Position numbers and translations under genes: made by a program. The notes under the pieces are model-generated. The model ran no database searches. It saw nothing but the letters and a program-made list of their open reading frames with translations, and had not been told where the DNA came from. Shown here one piece after another: positions 53,560 to 61,438 of a DNA stretch of 64,000 nucleotides (position 1 is the first letter of the stretch; each line of letters opens with the position of its first letter). Source of the DNA: JAGWBJ01 sp964291465 (GTDB lineage: Bacteria > Chloroflexota > Dehalococcoidia > Lucifugimonadales > JAGWBF01); NCBI GenBank assembly GCA_964291465.2, contig OZ219943.1, positions 1 to 64,000 on the forward strand, in the 5' to 3' direction.

Positions 53560-55000
53560 CTAGGCCAGCTGGTACTCGCGGGTGGACACGATGGTCTGAA
53601 GGACCTCCAGCACCGTCCTGGTGGCCTCTTGGTCGCCGTCGGCGGAGCCGAACCGGACGAGGCCTCGCCTGGAGGCTTGGTCGACCAGCTCACGGCGCGT
53701 CTGGTCCGAGACGTCCATCGGCCCCAGCAGGTCCAGGCAGGCGTCCACCAGCTCGGATGGCGAAAGGGCCTCCCCGCGGCCCCGTACCCGGTCGAGGATG
53801 GCGCGGACTCCGGGGCGGGTGGCGTCGCCGACCTCGTCGACGGCGAAGTTCACCCGGTCGACCAGGGCCCCGGTGTATATCCACTCGGTGCCCGTGTGCC
53901 ATCCCTCCACGCTGGGCGGGTCCAGCAGGCTCTGGCCCATGAAGGTCGCCTTCTGGGACAGGTCTATGTCCTTCAACGCCGGAAAGCCGTACCCGCCGGA
54001 CATCCGCCGCGGTGCCCGCCACCAGCTCGGCGGGGCTCTTGACCTTCTGGAAGAGGGCCTCTTTGAAGAAGTCGGAGTTGAACAGCACCCGCAGCACCGG
54101 CCGTATCTCGTAGTCCGTGCTCGAAGTAGGCCTCGGTCAGCGTCCGCACCGCCTCGGGGTCCCGGGGAGGCACCGTCTCCCAGGCGGGCACCTGGGGCTC
54201 GTCGGCCACGAAGAAGTTGTACAGATGGCGGCAGATGAACCGGGCAGTGGCCTCCTGGCAGCAGATTATGTCAATCACGTCCTCGCCGTTGAGGTTTCCC
54301 GTGTGCCCCAGGAAGTTCTTGTCCGTGTCGTCGTGGTCGTCCTCCCGGTACTCGAATTGCCAGTCCAGCCGCCCGTAGGGCCAGACCGAGTCCCGCGACA
54401 CCCGGGAGGTGTGGAGCTCGGCGTTCCGGGATGGTCCACCCGGTGAAGGCCCTGGAGGCCTCGAACACGTCCTGCTCCGTGTAGTTGCCGACGCCCATGG
54501 AGAAGAGCTCCCAGCAGCTCGCGCCCGTAGTTCTCGTTGGGCTCGTAGCGGTGGCTGTCCTTGTTGTCCAGCCAGAAGATCATGGCCGGGTCCTTGGAGA
54601 GCTCCACCAGCAGGTTGCTGAACTTGCCCAGCCCGTGGCGGCGGAACATGCCAAGCTGGTTGAGGATGGCCTTGGGCTGGTTGAGCTTGGTGTAGCCCGT
54701 GGCGAATATGCCGTGCCAGAAGAGGGCCATCTTCTCCTCCAGCGGCCGCCGGGTGTTGATCATGCGGTATATCCAGTAGGTCTGGCAGCTATCCAAGGGC
54801 TGGAGGCCATTCTCGTCCACGTGGTACCGCTTGATCAGGTCCTCGTCCTCCAGGGCGGGGGGAGCCTTCTCGGGATGGAGCAGCTCCTCCACGGTGGCCT
54901 CGTATCCCCGGGCCGCGTACCGCTCCAGCTCGTCCCTGTTGGCCCCGAACCCGGCCCGGCGCATAAGGTGGGCCATCAATGCGATCTGGTCCTGCGCCAT
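53560..55000 (-). CDS. DUF1800 family protein (copy 2; four 1-base insertions)
   Basis: Paralog of copy 1 with the same blocks: AHLMRRAGFGANRDELERY, EKMALFWHGIFATGYTKL, PNENYGRELL, AFTGWTI, DVIDIICCQEATARFICRHLYNFFVADEPQVPAW and DPPSVEGWHTGTEWI, ending VSTREYQLA. The frame is broken near 54510, 54426, 54115 and 54004, each by one extra base relative to copy 1. With these removed the length is 478, one more than copy 1. It has its own promoter and is followed by the NHL gene 76 bases downstream. Confidence 0.82.
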
Positions 55001-55081
55001 CTCCTACCTCCCGCTGTCCACGCCCGTCATCGAAAAATGCGGCCTGCGTAACACTATGGCACACGTGTGGCTGTTGCAGGG

Positions 55082-55111
55082 AGTATAATTGTGGGTGACG
55101 TGGAGTGTCAA
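55082..55111 (-). promoter_or_regulatory. sigma70 promoter of the second DUF1800-NHL-amidase cassette
   Basis: Minus-strand perfect TTGACA (55111-55106), 18-base spacer, TATACT (55087-55082), about 81 bases before the DUF1800 start. Confidence 0.75.
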
Positions 55112-55161
55112 TCGCCGGCGCCGGCAGTGTCTCAGTCAGGGCCCGCGCAGACCCCTGCTAC

Positions 55162-55170
55162 TGCTATAAT
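55162..55170 (+). promoter_or_regulatory. extended -10 promoter of the aminotransferase gene
   Basis: TG-C-TATAAT, a perfect extended -10. The transcript would start near 55177, with GGAGG in the leader before ATG 55226. Confidence 0.65.
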
Positions 55171-55225
55171 GGATGACCACGGCGGCGCTACAGGGGCCTG
55201 CCGATACGCGAGGGAGGTGCATCCC

Positions 55226-56425
55226 ATGGCGACCACCGGGCGGTTCAGCTATGACGAGCTGTTCTCCAAGGACATGCCCGCCACCCCACCATCCCCCTTT
55301 CCCAAGGCCAGGTACGACTTCGCCGTGGCCTATCCCGACCCGGACACCATCCCGCTGGAGGGGCTCGTGGACTCCCTCAAGACGGCCCTGGACCGGGAGG
55401 GCAGGGACCTGGCCTACTACCCCGACGCCGCCGGCCTCCTCTCCCTTCGCCAGCTCGTGGCGGGGAAGCTGGCCAGGGACCGGGGCATGACCGTGGACCC
55501 CGAGCACGTGGTCATGAGCTCTGGCTCCTCGGAGGCCATCGGGATGCTGATACAGGCCCTGACGGACCCCGGCGACACGGTCTTGACCGAGGAGTACGTC
55601 TACCTGGGGACTCTGCGACAGCTCCGGCGCTACGGCGTCAACGTGGTGGGCGTGCCCTGCGACGACGGCGGGATCGTGCCCGAGGCGCTGCAGGAGACGC
55701 TGGCCGGCCTGCGCGCCCAGGGCAGGGTCGTGAAGTTCCTGTACACGATACCTACGTTCCAGAACCCCCTGGGCTGGACCATGAGCCTGGAGCGCCGCAG
55801 GGCCGTCCTGGAGATCACCGGAGAGCACGGCGTGCCCGTGTTCGAGGACGACTGCTACGTGGACCTCCGGTTCGAGGGCGAGGACGTGGCGTCGTTCCAC
55901 TCCATGGACGACACGGGCCGGGTGATCTACGTGGGCTCCTTCTCCAAGATACTGGCCCCGGGCATGCGCATGGGATACATGGTCGCGCCCCCGGAGGTGC
56001 TCCACCGGGCGTTGAGCGGCAGGTCCGGCGGGGGGCCCAGCCAGTTTTCGGCCCTGGCCATCGAGGAGTACCTGAAGCACAATATGTACCCCCACATAGC
56101 CGAGGAGAACGAGGGTCTCAGGGTCAAGCGTGACGCCATGCTGGCGTCCCTTGGGGAGAACTTCGGGAGCTCCGCGACCTGGAACACCCCCGAGGGGGGC
56201 CTGTACGTATGGCTGAAGCTGCCCGAGGGCGCGGACCTGGCGGCGGTGCAGGCCGAGGTCATGGCCGAGGGCGTAGCCTACTACAACGGGAGCCAGTTCT
56301 CCCCCGAGGGCAAGGGAGTCAACTGCGCCCGCCTCTGCTTCGGCCACCCGTCGGCCGAGACGGTGTACGAAGGGGTCGCCGAGCTGGCCCGAGTCCTCGA
56401 CCGTCACGGCGTCCTCGGCGGATAG
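55226..56425 (+). CDS. PLP-dependent aminotransferase, class I/II (2-aminoadipate aminotransferase-like)
   Basis: The 399-residue protein contains MSSGSSEAIGMLIQAL, the Asn-Pro turn PTFQNPLGWTMSLERRRAVL, the cofactor Asp in VFEDDCYVDLRF and the Schiff-base Lys in GSFSKILAPGMRMGYM, followed by the conserved Arg near the C-terminus (NCARLCFG). The sequence resembles LysN/ARO8-type and MocR-domain aminotransferases but has no DNA-binding part. The frame is open upstream to 55067; ATG 55226 is preferred because GGAGG precedes it. The amino donor is unknown. It is monocistronic. Confidence 0.88.
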   Translation: MATTGRFSYDELFSKDMPATPPSPFPKARYDFAVAYPDPDTIPLEGLVDSLKTALDREGRDLAYYPDAAGLLSLRQLVAGKLARDRGMTVDPEHVVMSSGSSEAIGMLIQALTDPGDTVLTEEYVYLGTLRQLRRYGVNVVGVPCDDGGIVPEALQETLAGLRAQGRVVKFLYTIPTFQNPLGWTMSLERRRAVLEITGEHGVPVFEDDCYVDLRFEGEDVASFHSMDDTGRVIYVGSFSKILAPGMRMGYMVAPPEVLHRALSGRSGGGPSQFSALAIEEYLKHNMYPHIAEENEGLRVKRDAMLASLGENFGSSATWNTPEGGLYVWLKLPEGADLAAVQAEVMAEGVAYYNGSQFSPEGKGVNCARLCFGHPSAETVYEGVAELARVLDRHGVLGG

Positions 56426-56550
56426 CCCGACAGCGGTCCCCGGAGGCAATCCGGGAGCCTCGTCCCAGGGTTGACTTCTGGGCCAAGGTGCTTGACATCC
56501 GACCACACCGTGAGTGAGAATGGAGTATCATTTAAGGAGGTCTGAGTTAG

Positions 56551-56790
56551 TTGCAGAAACACGCCATCCACGAGTGCGATACCCACGAACACCACGGCGA
56601 CGAATCTGGCCACGTGCATGACCAGCACGAGTGCGATACCCACGAGCACCACACCGAGGCCCACGACCACGCCGACCACGAGTGCGACACCCACGAGCAC
56701 CACGGCGACGAGCCCGGCCACGTGCATGACCAGCACGAGTGTGACACCCACGAGCACCACGTGCACGACCACGCGGGCCACGCACACTAG
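56551..56790 (+). CDS. Histidine- and cysteine-rich small metal-binding protein (79 residues)
   Basis: 27 of 79 residues are His and four are Cys. The motif HECDTHEHH occurs four times, separated by GHVHDQ- or AHDHAD-type spacers. No known domain was recognised; the composition points to binding of Zn, Ni or Cu. It starts at TTG 56551 with AGGAGG upstream, and is followed by a strong terminator. It faces the CDF metal exporter gene, which is also His-rich, but on the other strand. The long His/Asp/Glu composition means that reading frame evidence is weaker than usual; the start and terminator signals support it. Confidence 0.75.
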   Translation: MQKHAIHECDTHEHHGDESGHVHDQHECDTHEHHTEAHDHADHECDTHEHHGDEPGHVHDQHECDTHEHHVHDHAGHAH

Positions 56791-56815
56791 ACCAAGCCTT
56801 CGGACCTGAAAAGAG

Positions 56816-56855
56816 ACCCCGCCGGACCTGCGGTTCGGCGGGGTTCTTGTTGTTT
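56816..56855 (+). terminator. Rho-independent terminator, probably bidirectional
   Basis: ACCCCGCCG (56816-56824) pairs perfectly with CGGCGGGGT (56836-56844), followed by TTCTTGTTGTTT. On the minus strand the stem is followed by TCTCTTTTC, so it can also end the CDF transcript. Confidence 0.85.
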
Positions 56856-56894
56856 GCCGCAGACCGCGACGGGCCAGCCCGCCGCGGTCCCTCT

Positions 56895-58331
56895 TCAACC
56901 CGTGGAGCGCGAGTAGGCCAGCAGGTGGCCCACGTGGTGGTTCTCGGTGCAGCCGTCCACCGACCGCTCCACCTGTATGGTGACGTGTCCGATGCCGTAC
57001 TCTCGGTGCAGCAGGTCCTGCATCTTCTTGATCAGCCCGTCCAGCTCCCCCTGGTAAGCGGGGTCCAGCAGCACGTGGGCGGTGAAGGCCTCGTTCCCCG
57101 AGGTTATGGTCCAGACGTGGACGTCATGGATCAGGGTAACTCCCTCCATCTCCTCGATGTCGTGGCACAGCTTATAGACGTCTATGTGCTCGGGGCTCCC
57201 CTCCAGCAGCACGTTAAGTATGCTGACGATCAGCCTGCGGGTGTTGTATACGATGAGGACCGCGATGACGACGCTGAGGATCGGGTCCGCTATCTGCCAC
57301 TGGAAGGCCATGATCAGTATCGCGGAGACTATGACACCCACGGACCCCAACAGGTCCGCCAGCACGTGCTGGAAGGCACCCTCGACGTTGAGGCTCTCCC
57401 CCGAGGAGCGGTGCAGTACCCACGCGGCGATGACGTTTATCACGAAGCCGCCTATGCCGACCAGCAGGACCGGCAAGCCGACCACCTCGACGTCTTCCCT
57501 GAAGGCCCGGTGGTACGCCTCCCAGACGATCCACCCGGCGATCATCCACAGGGCGAAGGTGTTGGCCAGCGCGGCGAGGATCTCGGTGCGGTGATACCCG
57601 AAGGTGCGCTCAACCGAGGCCTCTTTCTGGGCAATCCACATGGCCACCAGGGCCATGGAAATGGCAGCGGCGTCGGTGAGCATGTGTCCGGCGTCGGCCA
57701 GCAACGCCAGGCTTCCTGACAGGATGCCGCCCACCACCTCCGCTACCATGTAGGTGCTGATCAGCACCAGGGCCAAGATCAGGCTGCGGCGGCTGGCTCC
57801 CCGCAGGTCGTGGGCGTGGTCGTGGCTGCCGTGGTCGTGGCCCTCGTGCTCGTCATGGCCGTGGCCCTCGTGCTCGTCATGGCCGTGGCCCTCGTACTCG
57901 TCGTGGCCGTGGCCCTCGTGCTCGTCGTGGCCGTGGCCCTCGTGCTCGTCGTGGCCGTGGCCCTCGTGCTCGTCATGGCCGTGGCCCTCGTGCTCGTCAT
58001 GGCCGTGGCCCTCGTGCTCGTCGTGGCCGTGGCCCTCGTGCTCGTCATGGCCGTGGCCCTCGTGCTCGCCATGGCCGTGGCCCTCGTGCTCGCCATGGCC
58101 GTGGCCCTCGTGCTCGCCATGGCCGTGGCCCTCGTGCTCGCCATGGCCGTGGCCCTCGTGCTCGCCATGGCCGTGGCCCTCGTGCTCGCCATGGCCGTGG
58201 CCCTCGTGCTCGTCGTGGCCGTGGCCCTCGTGCTCGTCGTGGCCGTGGCCCTCGTGCTCGTCGTGGCCGTGGCCCTCGTGCTCGTCATGGCCGTGATGCT
58301 CCGCCTCCCGACGATGGGGGCTCTCTGCCAT
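56895..58331 (-). CDS. CDF (cation diffusion facilitator) metal exporter with a 19-unit His-rich N-terminal repeat
   Basis: Residues 14-165 hold 19 repeats of HGH[D/G]EHEG, followed by the CDF membrane domain of six helices. The metal site is HMLTD (LLADAGHMLTDAAA) on helix 2 and HVLADLLGS (FQHVLADLLGSVGV) on helix 5. The C-terminal cytoplasmic domain (VEGSPEHID to LLAYSRSTG) is of the ZitB/CzcD type. CDF proteins export Zn, Co or Cd from the cytoplasm in exchange for protons. A frame is open upstream to 58379, but ATG 58331 has GCAGGAGG before it. Length without repeat is normal (about 320). Confidence 0.92.
   Translation of the reverse strand: MAESPHRREAEHHGHDEHEGHGHDEHEGHGHDEHEGHGHDEHEGHGHGEHEGHGHGEHEGHGHGEHEGHGHGEHEGHGHGEHEGHGHGEHEGHGHDEHEGHGHDEHEGHGHDEHEGHGHDEHEGHGHDEHEGHGHDEHEGHGHDEYEGHGHDEHEGHGHDEHEGHDHGSHDHAHDLRGASRRSLILALVLISTYMVAEVVGGILSGSLALLADAGHMLTDAAAISMALVAMWIAQKEASVERTFGYHRTEILAALANTFALWMIAGWIVWEAYHRAFREDVEVVGLPVLLVGIGGFVINVIAAWVLHRSSGESLNVEGAFQHVLADLLGSVGVIVSAILIMAFQWQIADPILSVVIAVLIVYNTRRLIVSILNVLLEGSPEHIDVYKLCHDIEEMEGVTLIHDVHVWTITSGNEAFTAHVLLDPAYQGELDGLIKKMQDLLHREYGIGHVTIQVERSVDGCTENHHVGHLLAYSRSTG
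57840..58295. repeat. 19 tandem 24-bp repeats inside the CDF gene
   Basis: Unit (minus strand) CACGGCCAYGACGAGCACGAGGGC, 456 bp in all, with no interruption. Going from the N-terminus the fourth residue of the unit is Asp x4, Gly x6, Asp x9, and one unit has Tyr for His. Such blocks of identical variants are what replication slippage or unequal recombination leaves. Confidence 0.95.
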
Positions 58332-58484
58332 AGGGCACCTCCTGCACTCAATGGTATTACATATCAGGGGCCGTCGCAATCGGGAATCAGTCTCAGTCTA
58401 TTGTTCAACGAGACCGTGCTCTGTCACGGACTGGGGGATTTTGCTGCCGTATCGATGGAACGATGTGCAAACCTCGATGCCGGT

Positions 58485-58493
58485 TGCTATAAT
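58485..58493 (+). promoter_or_regulatory. extended -10 promoter of the zinc-ribbon/TPR/hydrolase/YbaK run
   Basis: TG-C-TATAAT, identical to the element at 55162-55170, 47 bases before the start codon at 58540. Confidence 0.65.
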
Positions 58494-58539
58494 CCCCCTC
58501 GAGCGGCACATCGAAGTCCGGCGGAGCGAGGGAGGGTCC

Positions 58540-58755
58540 ATGGCTGGAGAGATCGAGGTGGTCCAGAGGTGCGGCGTCTGCAACGAACAGGTGGGAGCCT
58601 TCTCCGTGAAGCAGGAGAACATGATGCTCTCATCCAGAGCGCGGGTCTGGTGCCCTCGCTGCGAGAACAACGTGCCGGAGCGGAGGGAGCTGGCCGGGCG
58701 GGCGGAGTCCGTCAAGAGAGAGGTGGAGAGCCTCCCTCCGGCCGGAAGCTCCTAG
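58540..58755 (+). CDS. Small zinc-ribbon-like protein (71 residues)
   Basis: The protein has CGVC near residue 13 and CPRC near residue 39, a possible four-Cys zinc site, then a basic and acidic tail. I do not recognise a family. ATG 58540 follows GGGAGGG. Its TAG stop is followed, in the same frame, by the TPR gene two codons later, so the two may be one gene with an internal stop, or two coupled genes. Confidence 0.6.
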   Translation: MAGEIEVVQRCGVCNEQVGAFSVKQENMMLSSRARVWCPRCENNVPERRELAGRAESVKREVESLPPAGSS

Positions 58756-58758
58756 GAG

Positions 58759-59148
58759 GTGGCCGACCAGCGGGCAACGAGACCGGGGGCGAAGGCCGAG
58801 CCCGAGCCCCAGGACGCGCGGGGATACAACGAGCGGGGCAACCGCTACAGCCGGTCCGGCATATACGGCAAGGCCATCTCGGACTACACCAACGCCATCG
58901 AGCTGGACTCGACCTACGCCGAAGCCTACTTCAACCGCGGCGGCTCCTATTACGAGGTGGGATGGTACGAGGAGGCGATAGCCGATCTGAGCAAGGCTAT
59001 CCAGCTGGACCCCAAGGACGACCGGTTCTACGCCTGGCGCTCGGTGGCCTACCTGTTCAACGACCAGCCGGACCTGGCCGAGGCCGACCAGGACACGTGC
59101 GAGGAGCTCCGGTCCCGTTCCACCGAAGGGGCGCCTGAAGGGGAGTGA
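58759..59148 (+). CDS. Tetratricopeptide-repeat protein (129 residues)
   Basis: Two clear TPR units (YNERGNRYSRSGIYGKAISDYTNAIELD; YFNRGGSYYEVGWYEEAIADLSKAIQLD) with a third partial one, after a disordered Pro/Lys-rich N-terminus. TPRs bind other proteins. The GTG at 58759 overlaps the AGGAGG that should serve it, so the exact start is unclear; the previous gene is in the same frame, ending with TAG 58753-58755. Its TGA overlaps the ATG of the serine hydrolase gene. Confidence 0.75.
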   Translation: MADQRATRPGAKAEPEPQDARGYNERGNRYSRSGIYGKAISDYTNAIELDSTYAEAYFNRGGSYYEVGWYEEAIADLSKAIQLDPKDDRFYAWRSVAYLFNDQPDLAEADQDTCEELRSRSTEGAPEGE

Positions 59149-60185
59149 TGGACAGGGTGTTTCCGGGCGCCCGGTGGCAGGTCCGCTCCCCTGAGGAGGT
59201 GGGGCTGGACCCCTCCAGGCTGGTGTCCGTGGAGGCGTGGGCCCGCTCCCTTGGGGAGCCCTTCCGGGTCGTGGTGGCTCGGCACGGCTACTTGGCCGTG
59301 GAGTGGAGCGAGGGCGTCGAGCCCGGCAGGCAGCTTGCCCAGGCCTCGGCGGTCAAGTCGGCCTACTCGTGCCTGCTGGGCATCGCCGTGTCCGAGGGAA
59401 TGCTCCCAAGCCTGGACACGCCGGTAGTCGACTACTACCCCGAGATGATGGACGTGGCCGAGCGGGAGGGCCCCAAAGCCGGCCGCTGGGCCTTCGACAA
59501 GGACCGCGCGATAACCTTTCGCCAGCTAATCTGCAACACCTCCGGGTACATGAAACCCGGAGAGGAGCCCGGCAGGCGGTTCCACTATCAGACCTTCGGC
59601 ATGAACATCGTCAGCAACTCGCTGGCGACCATCTACGGCCTCTACGACAGCCGCGACCCTGGCCGGCTTCCAGGCTGCGCACGCCTGATGGAGCAGAAGC
59701 TCCGCGACCCCATAGGCGGCTCGTGGGGCCACGACTACACAGACTTCCGGTACGGCCCGGGCGAGGGCGGGAAGAGGAACGTGTTCGGCCACTCGCTACA
59801 GATCCTGGCCACGGCGCACGACTCGGCCCGCCTGGGCCACCTGTGGCTCAGCGGGGGCGAGTGGGACGGGGTCCAGGTCGTCCCGGCGGACTACCTGAAT
59901 CAGGCCACGGTGACGAACCCGGACATCCTGGCCAACGAGCCCGAGGAGAAATGGATGTACGGCCACGGGTTCTGGGTGAACGACCACGGCAAGGCGTGGC
60001 CCGACGCGCCGCGGGACTCTTTCGCCGCGTGGGGGGGCGGTGCCAGGCACATATGGGCCTGCCCCAGCCTGGACATGGTCGTCGTGCACAACCCGGGTTT
60101 CTGGACCAACGACCGGGTGCAGGAAAACCGCCTCCGGTGGGAGAACGAGGCCCTGTCGCGTCTGGTGGACGCCGTGGTGCGATGA
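59148..60185 (+). CDS. Serine hydrolase of the beta-lactamase/class C (AmpC-like) family
   Basis: Motif 1 SxxK is SAVKS near residue 70 (QASAVKSAYSCLLGIAV), motif 2 is the Tyr-x-x-x-x-x-Asn stretch FHYQTFGMN, and an HxG-like WGGGARH is found near the end. Beta-lactamase, esterase and D-amino acid peptidase members all share this core. There is no signal peptide, so it is likely a cytoplasmic esterase rather than a lactamase. ATG 59148 overlaps the TPR stop codon and its stop overlaps the YbaK start (ATGA). Confidence 0.85.
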   Translation: MDRVFPGARWQVRSPEEVGLDPSRLVSVEAWARSLGEPFRVVVARHGYLAVEWSEGVEPGRQLAQASAVKSAYSCLLGIAVSEGMLPSLDTPVVDYYPEMMDVAEREGPKAGRWAFDKDRAITFRQLICNTSGYMKPGEEPGRRFHYQTFGMNIVSNSLATIYGLYDSRDPGRLPGCARLMEQKLRDPIGGSWGHDYTDFRYGPGEGGKRNVFGHSLQILATAHDSARLGHLWLSGGEWDGVQVVPADYLNQATVTNPDILANEPEEKWMYGHGFWVNDHGKAWPDAPRDSFAAWGGGARHIWACPSLDMVVVHNPGFWTNDRVQENRLRWENEALSRLVDAVVR

Positions 60186-60676
60186 GCGCCGACCTGCCGG
60201 CCCACAGGTTCCTCGACGAGCGGTCCATCCCCTACGCCAGGCTCTACTTTCCACCCACCACCGAGAAGGGGGCCGCCGCCGTTGCCCGGGCCCTGGGCTG
60301 CCGGGAGAGTCAGATGGTGAAGACGCTGATATTCGAGGCGGACACGGGAGAGCGGGTGCTGGTCATGCTGGGGGCAAGCAGCAACGCCGTCTCGGGCCAT
60401 CTGAAGCGGGCCATAGGCTCCCGCAACATCAGGCTGGCGGCCCCGGAGGCCGTCCTGGAGACCACCGGCTACGAGATCGGATCCATTCCACCGTTCCACT
60501 GGCAGCCCCAGGGATTCCGCACCTTCGTCGACGCGGCCCTGATGGAGGAGGACGTCCTGGGCGTTGGCGCGGGAGTCTGGGGCAGCGAGATCATGATCGC
60601 CCCCAAGGACGTGGTCCGGGCCACGGGCGCGGCCGTGGTCAACCTGTCCGACCGTTCCAGGCCGGCGTTCGAGTAG
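60182..60676 (+). CDS. YbaK/aminoacyl-tRNA deacylase domain protein
   Basis: The 164-residue protein starts HRFLDERSIPYARLYFPPTTEKGAAAVARALG and has the family blocks QMVKTLIFEAD and LVMLGASSNAVS. YbaK-type proteins hydrolyse wrongly charged tRNAs, such as Cys-tRNA-Pro, in trans; the Lys in MVKTLIF matches the active-site Lys. Start ATG 60182 overlaps the preceding stop by four bases, so it is the last gene of the four-gene run from 58540. Confidence 0.85.
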   Translation: MSADLPAHRFLDERSIPYARLYFPPTTEKGAAAVARALGCRESQMVKTLIFEADTGERVLVMLGASSNAVSGHLKRAIGSRNIRLAAPEAVLETTGYEIGSIPPFHWQPQGFRTFVDAALMEEDVLGVGAGVWGSEIMIAPKDVVRATGAAVVNLSDRSRPAFE

Positions 60677-60688
60677 CCCCGTACCCCG

Positions 60689-61246
60689 CTACCAGACGGG
60701 CTCGACGGCCAGGCCGAATCGCTCGCGGTAGTTCACCACCTGGCTGAGCCTGGGCTCGCCTCCCTCAGCCGCCACCCGCTTCAGGTCCTGGGTCGTGTTG
60801 CTGGAGGAGAGGTAGACGAACTCGCAGTCGGGCGGGTAGAGGGCCAGGCGGGCCGAGGCGTGCCACGTCCCGACCCCCAGCATCACGCCCTGGGAGCCGT
60901 CCATGTAGAAGGCGCTGTACTCCTGGGGAGGCGGCACGGCCTCCCTGTCGTCGGGGTCGGTTGCCCGGGCAACCACCATGATCATCGGCTTGCCCTTCAG
61001 GGGTATGAAGGTCTGGGTCACCTGGAAGTGTCTCTCCATGTCCTCCACGGCCCACGACTGGAAGTCCACCTTCATGTAGGCGACCTCAGTCGGCCCCTCG
61101 CAGGAGAAGTCCACCTTCCACCCCTGGACCCTGCCTTCGGTCATCTGGAAGAAAGGCTCCGACTCCTTCCGGCTGAGGACCTCGCCAAAGGGCCGAAAAG
61201 CCTCGTCGGTCAGGGGCTGTATCTTGATCCGGTGTGACCCTGGCAT
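60689..61246 (-). CDS. Ureidoglycolate lyase-like (AllA) cupin
   Basis: The 185-residue protein shows the AllA pattern: IKIQPLTDEAFRPFGEVL at the start, FQVTQTFIPLKGKPMIMVVA in the middle and GVMLGVGTWHASARLAL with the Trp-His of the cupin site. AllA splits ureidoglycolate into glyoxylate and urea in purine degradation. Some AllA active-site residues cannot be verified here, so other substrates are possible. It converges on the YbaK gene with a 12-base gap. Confidence 0.8.
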   Translation of the reverse strand: MPGSHRIKIQPLTDEAFRPFGEVLSRKESEPFFQMTEGRVQGWKVDFSCEGPTEVAYMKVDFQSWAVEDMERHFQVTQTFIPLKGKPMIMVVARATDPDDREAVPPPQEYSAFYMDGSQGVMLGVGTWHASARLALYPPDCEFVYLSSSNTTQDLKRVAAEGGEPRLSQVVNYRERFGLAVEPVW

Positions 61247-61284
61247 TGGACTGCCTCCTTAACCTCGTAGCTGTGCCAGGCAAT

Positions 61285-61313
61285 TGTATACCGGACGACG
61301 GGAAGAATGGAAA
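61285..61313 (-). promoter_or_regulatory. possible promoter of the AllA-like gene
   Basis: Minus-strand TTTCCA (61313-61308), 17-base spacer, TATACA (61290-61285), 39 bases before the ATG. Confidence 0.4.
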
Positions 61314-61348
61314 CGGCCCCACGATGGTTGTACTGGCAACTACACGAG

Positions 61349-61378
61349 TTGAACCCCCTCTGTCTCCGGTGCTACACT
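61349..61378 (+). promoter_or_regulatory. sigma70 promoter of the 61439 gene
   Basis: TTGAAC (61349-61354), 18-base spacer ending in an extended TGC, TACACT (61373-61378). AGGAGG follows in the leader. Confidence 0.6.
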
Positions 61379-61438
61379 TCCGGCACCTAGTCATGCCCCG
61401 GTGGCGGGGTACGGGGCAAGGAACGAAGGAGGTGCGCC

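Noticed and set aside
50997..53693. An apparent NHL-amidase fusion of 898 codons
   Set aside because: The NHL gene is shifted into the amidase frame by an extra base at 52498-52501; the restored frame ends at TAG 52469 and the amidase has its own ATG at 52400.
57840..58295. Repeat array considered as CRISPR
   Set aside because: Units are contiguous with no spacers and lie within a coding sequence.
57810..59138. A long plus-strand frame with a repeated hydrophobic ALVLVMAV pattern
   Set aside because: It is the complement of the His-rich CDF repeat; the regular pattern comes only from the 24-bp unit, not from a membrane protein.
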